Of a stretch of 5,450 bases of DNA, positions 1 to 2,955 are shown one piece after another. The notes under the pieces were generated by a model. That model saw only the letters and a program-made list of their open reading frames with translations, was not told the DNA's origin and did not search any database. Source of the DNA: Pseudomonadota bacterium. Lineage in GTDB: Bacteria > Desulfobacterota > Syntrophia > Syntrophales > UBA5619. Position 1 is the first letter of the stretch. Each line of letters begins with the position of its first letter. The position numbers and the translations under genes are program-made. The stretch spans positions 1 through 5,450 of the forward strand of contig JAHIMW010000159.1 in the NCBI GenBank assembly GCA_018896355.1. Reading direction: 5' to 3'.

Positions 1-69
1 CACCCAGAAGGCCTCATGACCGGCCTCCCGCAGTCGGCGGACAATTTCAGCGGCCGCATCTCTTGGCAC
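1..69 (-). CDS. CCA-adding enzyme / poly(A) polymerase family, N-terminus only
   Basis: Only the first 23 codons are in the window; the gene continues leftwards beyond position 1. The start is a GTG at 67-69 with a good Shine-Dalgarno sequence (GGAGG, plus-strand CCTCC at 77-81) seven bases upstream. The translation (V)PRDAAAEIVRRLREAGHE followed by AFWV matches the opening of class II tRNA nucleotidyltransferases and poly(A) polymerases. In these the stretch 'A..IV..L...GH.A..VGG.VRD' leads into the nucleotidyltransferase domain, and the window ends just where the diagnostic GG.VRD motif would begin. Such enzymes add or repair the CCA end of tRNAs, or add A tails to RNA; these few residues cannot separate the two roles. 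The gene lies 105 bases downstream of thiD on the same strand, so it may be partly co-transcribed with it. Family call is recognition plus inference. Confidence 0.62.
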   Translation of the reverse strand, partial: MPRDAAAEIVRRLREAGHEAFWV

Positions 70-76
70 GTTCAAA

Positions 77-81
77 CCTCC
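77..81 (-). promoter_or_regulatory. Ribosome binding site deciding the GTG start of the nucleotidyltransferase gene
   Basis: Reading the minus strand, GGAGG sits seven bases before a GTG codon. The ATG nearby (minus strand, bases 59-57) is out of frame with the conserved peptide. The strong site and the conserved peptide therefore support a GTG start at 69. Confidence 0.6.
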
Positions 82-99
82 GGCTATAATTTATGATTC

Positions 100-150
100 T
101 TCTCCGGCATCGGACGCAACACCCGCCTCACCGCCGCCATCTCCGGAGAA
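100..150. repeat. Inverted repeat in the gap between thiD and the nucleotidyltransferase gene
   Basis: TTCTCCGG at 100-107 and CCGGAGAA at 143-150 are perfect 8-base inverted repeats around a 35-base GC-rich spacer. On the minus strand the RNA would form a stem with a large loop, followed by an A/U-mixed stretch and not a U run. It is therefore not a convincing intrinsic terminator in the direction of the genes. On the plus strand it is followed by TGAATTTTTC, but no plus-strand gene needs a terminator here. It could be an mRNA processing or stability stem, or a binding site. The rest of the gap (70-174) holds no gene I can support. Confidence 0.4.
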
Positions 151-174
151 TGAATTTTTCTTCCATGCTTTCCC

Positions 175-1017
175 CTAACCTGCCGTTTTCCAGCCTTCCG
201 GCCATCCGGCCTCCCCGGCGGCTCCCGGGACGAAGAGCGGCGCCAGGTGGTTCGTCGGTCCGTGCCCCCCTCCCACGCGCCAGGCGTGCCGGACCGCCTC
301 GGTGATATAGCGTTTGGCCTCCGCCACGGCCCCGGCGACGTCCATCCCGAGGCCCAGGCAGGTAGCGAGCGCCGCCGAATAGGTGCAGCCGGTTCCGTGG
401 GTATCCGCCGTCGCGATCCGCGGCGCGCTGAAGATCCGGAATTCTCGGCCGTCGTAAAGGAGATCCGTCGCATCCCCGGCGAGGTGCCCCCCCTTCACGA
501 CCACATGCCTTGCCCCCAGATGACCGATGATCCGCGCCGCCTCCTTCATGTCGGAAAGGGTCGCGATCCGTATCCCGGAGAGGACCTCGGCCTCGGGGAT
601 GTTCGGCGTGAGCACAAAGGCAAGCGGGATGAGCTCCGTGATCATGGTTTTCTTGGCATCTTCGCGGATCAGCGACGTACCGCCCTTGGCCACCATCAAC
701 GGGTCGACGACGAGCTTCTCGATCCCGTACCGGCGTATCTTCTCCGCCACAACCCGGATGATCTCCGAGGTGGCCAGCATCCCGGTCTTCGCCGCATCGA
801 TCCCGATGTCGGTCGCAACCGCGTCGAACTGGGCCGCCACGAACGCCGGCGGAACGTCGTGGATCCCGTGGACCCCGAGGGTGTTCTGCGCGGTCAGCGC
901 CGTAATGACGCTCATCCCGAACCCCCCGAGAACGGTGATCGTCTTCAGATCGGCCTGGATTCCCGCCCCGCCGCCGGAATCCGAACCGGCAATCGTCAAT
1001 ATCCGGACCGGCTTCAT
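175..1017 (-). CDS. thiD: Hydroxymethylpyrimidine / phosphomethylpyrimidine kinase (ThiD)
   Basis: A 280-residue ribokinase-fold kinase that phosphorylates HMP to HMP-P and then HMP-PP, the pyrimidine half of thiamine, in the cytoplasm. Family signatures are all present in order: N-terminal TIAGSDSGGGAGIQADLKT (residues 8-26), KTGM at 77-80, VVDPLMVAKGG at 103-113, TPNIPEAEVL at 137-146, VVVKGGH at 172-178, and the anion-hole segment THGTGCTYSAA (206-216) with the GTGC motif at 208-211. The ATG at 1017 is chosen because it directly precedes the conserved 'ILTIAGSD' and has a purine-rich GGAGGTGAAGGG just upstream, inside the end of thiN. An in-frame upstream extension to 1074 has no conservation and lies inside thiN. 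The stop of thiN and the start of thiD overlap as ATGA, implying translational coupling. Length is slightly above the usual 255-270, from a C-terminal Gly/Pro-rich tail (about 250-280) that looks non-essential. Expression should follow the TPP riboswitch upstream of thiN. Confidence 0.95.
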   Translation of the reverse strand: MKPVRILTIAGSDSGGGAGIQADLKTITVLGGFGMSVITALTAQNTLGVHGIHDVPPAFVAAQFDAVATDIGIDAAKTGMLATSEIIRVVAEKIRRYGIEKLVVDPLMVAKGGTSLIREDAKKTMITELIPLAFVLTPNIPEAEVLSGIRIATLSDMKEAARIIGHLGARHVVVKGGHLAGDATDLLYDGREFRIFSAPRIATADTHGTGCTYSAALATCLGLGMDVAGAVAEAKRYITEAVRHAWRVGGGHGPTNHLAPLFVPGAAGEAGWPEGWKTAG

Positions 1018-1691
1018 CCCTTCACCTCCCCCGGGAAAACCCCCGGCCGGAAATACCTCACCGCGAGGAGGCATCCCGAATCCAGTTCGATGATCCCCTT
1101 CCCCGCCGCCATGCGGTTGCTGACCCCAAAGGGCCGGCCGATCTCCATGACCGCCTTCGTCAGCGGAAATTCAAACCCCGTCAGTGTGACCCCAACCGCC
1201 GGCCCCCCGTACGGAAAGAGCGAAACGGTCTGTCCGGCCTCCCCTTCGAGAACCGTCCGCCGGTCGATCAGAAAGAGCTCGCACCATCCATCGATCAGTT
1301 TGACATCGATCCCCTTCTCCTTCCCCTGGACAAGAAGGGAGATGTTCGCCAGCGTGTGGTCGACGCGATGACCGAGGGCGCCCCAGATCCAGACCTCCGC
1401 CGGTTCCATCCGGAAGGCTTCGTGGAGCGCCAGTTCCGTATCAGTCTCATTCTTCCCTCGCGGATGGCGGAGAATACGGCAGCCTTTCGCCTCATAATAT
1501 TGCTGGCTTGCCAAATCCAGGGAATCCATGTCCCCGACGATAAGGACGGGGAGGATCCCCGCGGCCTCGAGGTGACGAGCCCCGCCGTCGGCGCAGACCA
1601 CCGCCATCGGCGCCGTCGTCGCCGCCTGCTCCCGGAGAAACGCCGGATTGCCCAGTTCCCCGCCGGAAATGACAAAAACCACCTTCTTCAT
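1014..1691 (-). CDS. thiN: Thiamine pyrophosphokinase (thiamine diphosphokinase)
   Basis: A 225-residue cytoplasmic enzyme that transfers pyrophosphate from ATP to free thiamine to make TPP directly. Visible family motifs: CADGGARHL (33-41), the acidic GDMDSLD (53-59), KNETDTELAL (80-89), GALGHRVDHTLANISLL (104-120) corresponding to the G..GGR.DH motif, and in the C-terminal beta-barrel SLFPYGGPAVGVTLTGFEFP (157-176) with GVSN at 189-192. The length fits the usual 210-230. The start at 1691 opens straight into the first beta strand (KKVVFVISGGE); its ribosome site is weak (GGGGCGG). A TTG at 1733 in the same frame is rejected because it lies next to the riboswitch terminator and adds a non-conserved stretch. 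It is the first gene after a TPP riboswitch and overlaps thiD by ATGA. Thiamine kinase to TPP is a salvage function, unlike ThiL, which acts on thiamine phosphate from de novo synthesis, so uptake or salvage of thiamine is implied. Confidence 0.94.
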   Translation of the reverse strand: MKKVVFVISGGELGNPAFLREQAATTAPMAVVCADGGARHLEAAGILPVLIVGDMDSLDLASQQYYEAKGCRILRHPRGKNETDTELALHEAFRMEPAEVWIWGALGHRVDHTLANISLLVQGKEKGIDVKLIDGWCELFLIDRRTVLEGEAGQTVSLFPYGGPAVGVTLTGFEFPLTKAVMEIGRPFGVSNRMAAGKGIIELDSGCLLAVRYFRPGVFPGEVKG

Positions 1692-1739
1692 GATACCGCC
1701 CCGTCGCGCCAAAATCTCTGAATGAGAGCCCAAAGGTCC

Positions 1740-1773
1740 AAAATAACAAAGCCATACCCTGTTGGGATATGGC
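1740..1773 (-). terminator. Intrinsic terminator of the TPP riboswitch expression platform
   Basis: On the minus strand GCCATATCCC (1773-1764), loop AACA, GGGTATGGC (1759-1751) form a 9-base-pair stem with a single bulged U. It is followed at once by TTTGTTATTTT (1750-1740), a U-rich tract broken by one G and one A. It lies 49 bases before the thiN start and downstream of the TPP aptamer. This is the expected position and form for ligand-induced transcription termination. Confidence 0.82.
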
Positions 1774-1814
1774 CCCGGAATCCATGCACCGAAAATACAA
1801 CCGCCGCCATTCCC
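1764..1814 (-). promoter_or_regulatory. Antiterminator pairing that competes with the terminator
   Basis: The 3' end of the aptamer, GGGAATGGC (minus strand 1814-1806), is complementary to the 5' arm of the terminator, GCCATATCCC (1773-1764), over nine base pairs with one bulged A. The same arm pairs with GGGTATGGC in the terminator, so the two structures exclude each other. When TPP is bound, the GGGA end is held in the aptamer and the terminator can form; without TPP the antiterminator forms and thiN-thiD is read. Pairing is seen in the sequence; the switching direction is inferred from known TPP riboswitches. Confidence 0.65.
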
Positions 1815-1880
1815 TACGCTGGCATTACCCAGGTCAGGTTCAAAGGGTATCTTCTCAGCCTGATCGGCACCCCTTGCGCT
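1801..1880 (-). ncRNA. TPP riboswitch aptamer (THI-box)
   Basis: Read on the minus strand, all conserved THI-box blocks occur in order: GGGGTGC (1873-1867), CTGAGA (1858-1853) then ATACCC, GAACCTGA (1841-1834), and GGTAATGCCAGCGTAGGGA (1829-1811). Helix P2 is AAGGG with CCCTT, P3 is a minimal GCC-GATCA-GGC hairpin, and P5 is CTGG with CCAG around GTAATG. P1 looks short and is not clearly resolved, so the outer borders are approximate. The element is co-directional with thiN and thiD, which make and feed TPP synthesis, so it provides end-product repression. The antiterminator and terminator follow directly, indicating transcriptional control. Confidence 0.97.
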
Positions 1881-1891
1881 TACGCGTCTTT

Positions 1892-1920
1892 TTCCTACTC
1901 CAAATCCCCTCCGAAATCAA
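1892..1920 (-). promoter_or_regulatory. Candidate sigma-70-type promoter of the thiamine operon
   Basis: On the minus strand TTGATT (1920-1915) and TAGGAA (1897-1892) are separated by exactly 17 bases. The -35 matches the consensus at four of six positions, the -10 at only three. The predicted transcript start, about 1885, would put the aptamer at the very 5' end of the RNA, which supports the placement. The site sits between the tatD stop and the aptamer, where a promoter is needed if the operon is not read from tatD. Confidence 0.42.
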
Positions 1921-1936
1921 GCCGCTTTCTTCCCGC

Positions 1937-2716
1937 CTAAGGGTCTGTAACAGACCCTAAACCGAAGAGCCGGCGGGCGTTCTCCTCCGTCACCCGTTCC
2001 AGCTCTCCGAGGGCCATGCCGCGGATCTCCGCCAGGCAGCGGGCCGTCTCTACCACATAGGCCGGCTCGTTGCGCTTCCCCCGGTACGGCTGTGGGGCGA
2101 GGTAGGGGGCGTCCGTTTCGATGAGAAGCCTCTCCGCAGGGATCTCCCGGGCCACCGCCCGGAGTTGATCCGCCTTCCGGTAGGTCACCGGGCCGGCCAC
2201 GGAGAGATGAAATCCCAGCGCGACGCACTCCCGGGCCATCTCCGCATCCCCGGAAAAGCAGTGGAGAACCCCCCGCAGGCGGCCCTTCCGCTGTCGGAGA
2301 ATCGCAACCGTTTCGGCATGGGCATCCCGGTCGTGGATGATCACAGGGAGGTCCAGTTCCTCTGCGAGGTCGAGCTGCTCCGCAAACCGCCGGAGCTGGA
2401 TCTCCCGCGGGGAGAGGTCGTAGAAGAAATCGAGGCCGATCTCGCCGATCGCAACCACCTTCGGCTGCGCGGCAAGATTCCGGAGAGCATCATAGCTCCC
2501 GGCGTCGATCCCCTTCACCTCGTGAGGGTGGATGCCGACGGCCGCATGGACGAGCGGATAAAGACCTGCAAGCGACACAGCCTTTTCGCAATCGGGAAGC
2601 GTCGTTCCGACGGTGATGATCGCGGTCAGACCGGCCGCCGCCGCCCTCCCGATAACCGCCTCCCGGTCACCGTCGAAGGCCTCCATCTCCAGGTGTGCAT
2701 GGCTGTCAATCGTCAT
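1937..2716 (-). CDS. tatD: TatD-family metal-dependent hydrolase / DNase
   Basis: A 259-residue cytoplasmic TIM-barrel amidohydrolase-fold enzyme of the TatD/YcfH/YabD group. Known members are divalent-metal deoxyribonucleases (3'-5' exonuclease activity in E. coli TatD). The metal ligands are all visible: H6 and H8 in DSHAHLE, E92 in GEIGLDFFYD, H128 in IIHDRDAH, H152 in LHCFSG, and D202 in ETDAPYLAP. AVGIHPHE (59-66), the family's typical second block, is also intact, and length is typical (255-265). The ATG at 2716 is chosen because TatD proteins begin with M-x-DSH.HL; GGTGGG lies just upstream. An in-frame extension to 2809 gives a basic, non-conserved 31-residue leader and is rejected. 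The start overlaps, as ATGA, the stop of a 20-codon reading frame that has a much stronger ribosome site, so translation may be coupled. Which paralogue (TatD, YcfH or YjjV type) it is cannot be decided. Confidence 0.93.
   Translation of the reverse strand: MTIDSHAHLEMEAFDGDREAVIGRAAAAGLTAIITVGTTLPDCEKAVSLAGLYPLVHAAVGIHPHEVKGIDAGSYDALRNLAAQPKVVAIGEIGLDFFYDLSPREIQLRRFAEQLDLAEELDLPVIIHDRDAHAETVAILRQRKGRLRGVLHCFSGDAEMARECVALGFHLSVAGPVTYRKADQLRAVAREIPAERLLIETDAPYLAPQPYRGKRNEPAYVVETARCLAEIRGMALGELERVTEENARRLFGLGSVTDP
1941..1957. repeat. Perfect hairpin over the last codons of tatD
   Basis: GGGTCTG-TAA-CAGACCC is a 7-base perfect inverted repeat with a 3-base loop, extended by one more A-T pair (1940 with 1958). 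It covers the codons for the final residues SVTDP of TatD and abuts its TAG stop. No U run follows on the minus strand (TAGGCGGGAAG comes next), so it is not a canonical intrinsic terminator. It might still slow polymerase, protect the mRNA 3' end or act as a binding site. Confidence 0.5.
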
Positions 2717-2775
2717 GTTCGCCCACCGTTCGGAGCCGCTTTGACCGGCTTTCCTTGGACAGCCTTCTCGAACAT
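2713..2775 (-). CDS. Possible 20-residue leader peptide coupled to tatD
   Basis: ATG at 2775 opens a 20-codon frame (MFEKAVQGKPVKAAPNGGRT) ending in TGA at 2713-2715. It has AAGGAG (plus-strand CTCCTT at 2783-2788) seven bases upstream, the best ribosome site on this part of the minus strand. Its stop overlaps the tatD ATG as ATGA, the usual arrangement for translational coupling, and tatD itself has only a poor site. The peptide is basic (K/R-rich), with no membrane segment and no run of one amino acid that would suggest classical attenuation. I recognise no family. It may be a translated leader, the relic of an upstream gene, or simply a device that delivers ribosomes to tatD. Reading frame and site are seen; function is inference. 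Confidence 0.45.
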   Translation of the reverse strand: MFEKAVQGKPVKAAPNGGRT

Positions 2776-2905
2776 GAACTTTCTCCTTTTCCGGTCTTGA
2801 TATAGCCAAACCTTATGATCTGTTCGCGGGCGTTGCATGAAACTGAAGGGCGGCAACGGGATCTTTTCCGTCCAAGCGAATTTTCTGTTTTTTCCCGACC
2901 AGATC

Positions 2906-2914
2906 TGTTAGAAT
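2906..2914 (+). promoter_or_regulatory. Extended -10 promoter of the sensor cyclase gene
   Basis: TGTTAGAAT combines the extended TGn element with TAGAAT, a five-of-six match to the -10 consensus. No good -35 is seen 16-18 bases upstream, only a T-rich run (about 2886-2893), which fits an extended -10 promoter. The expected transcript start, about 2921, leaves a leader of about 35 bases before the ATG at 2956. The surrounding intergenic region (2776-2955) is divergent between tatD and the cyclase; apart from this site I see no gene or clear operator in it. Confidence 0.5.
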
Positions 2915-2955
2915 TCATACACGGTTCATCGGAAAGTATTTACAGGAGATCCACC

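Noticed and set aside
85..90. A perfect TATAAT on the plus strand.
   Set aside because: It faces into the antisense of thiD with no plus-strand gene downstream and no matching -35; in this AT-rich gap it is probably chance.
84..473. A 129-codon minus-strand frame overlapping the end of thiD.
   Set aside because: It lies in another frame of thiD, is strongly Arg/Ser/Pro-rich, and has no recognisable motif.
247..1371. A 374-codon plus-strand open frame opposite thiD and thiN.
   Set aside because: It is fully antisense to two genes with clear family motifs; its translation is Arg/Pro/Gly/His-rich and low in hydrophobic structure, typical of a GC-rich shadow frame.
1722..1940. Small plus-strand frames (1722-1940 and 1769-1960) across the thiamine leader.
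   Set aside because: They lie opposite the TPP riboswitch, whose conserved blocks fully explain the sequence on the minus strand.
2165..2800. A 211-codon plus-strand frame opposite tatD.
   Set aside because: It is antisense to the conserved TatD metal-ligand motifs and has no family signature.
2837..2911. A 24-codon plus-strand frame (starts MKLKGGNG) in the divergent intergenic region.
   Set aside because: It has no ribosome binding site, and its stop overlaps the best promoter for the cyclase gene, so it would lie upstream of the predicted transcript start.
2706..2918. A 70-codon minus-strand frame across the tatD upstream region.
   Set aside because: There is no Shine-Dalgarno sequence; it overlaps the start of tatD in another frame, and the product is a low-complexity Arg/Ser-rich sequence.
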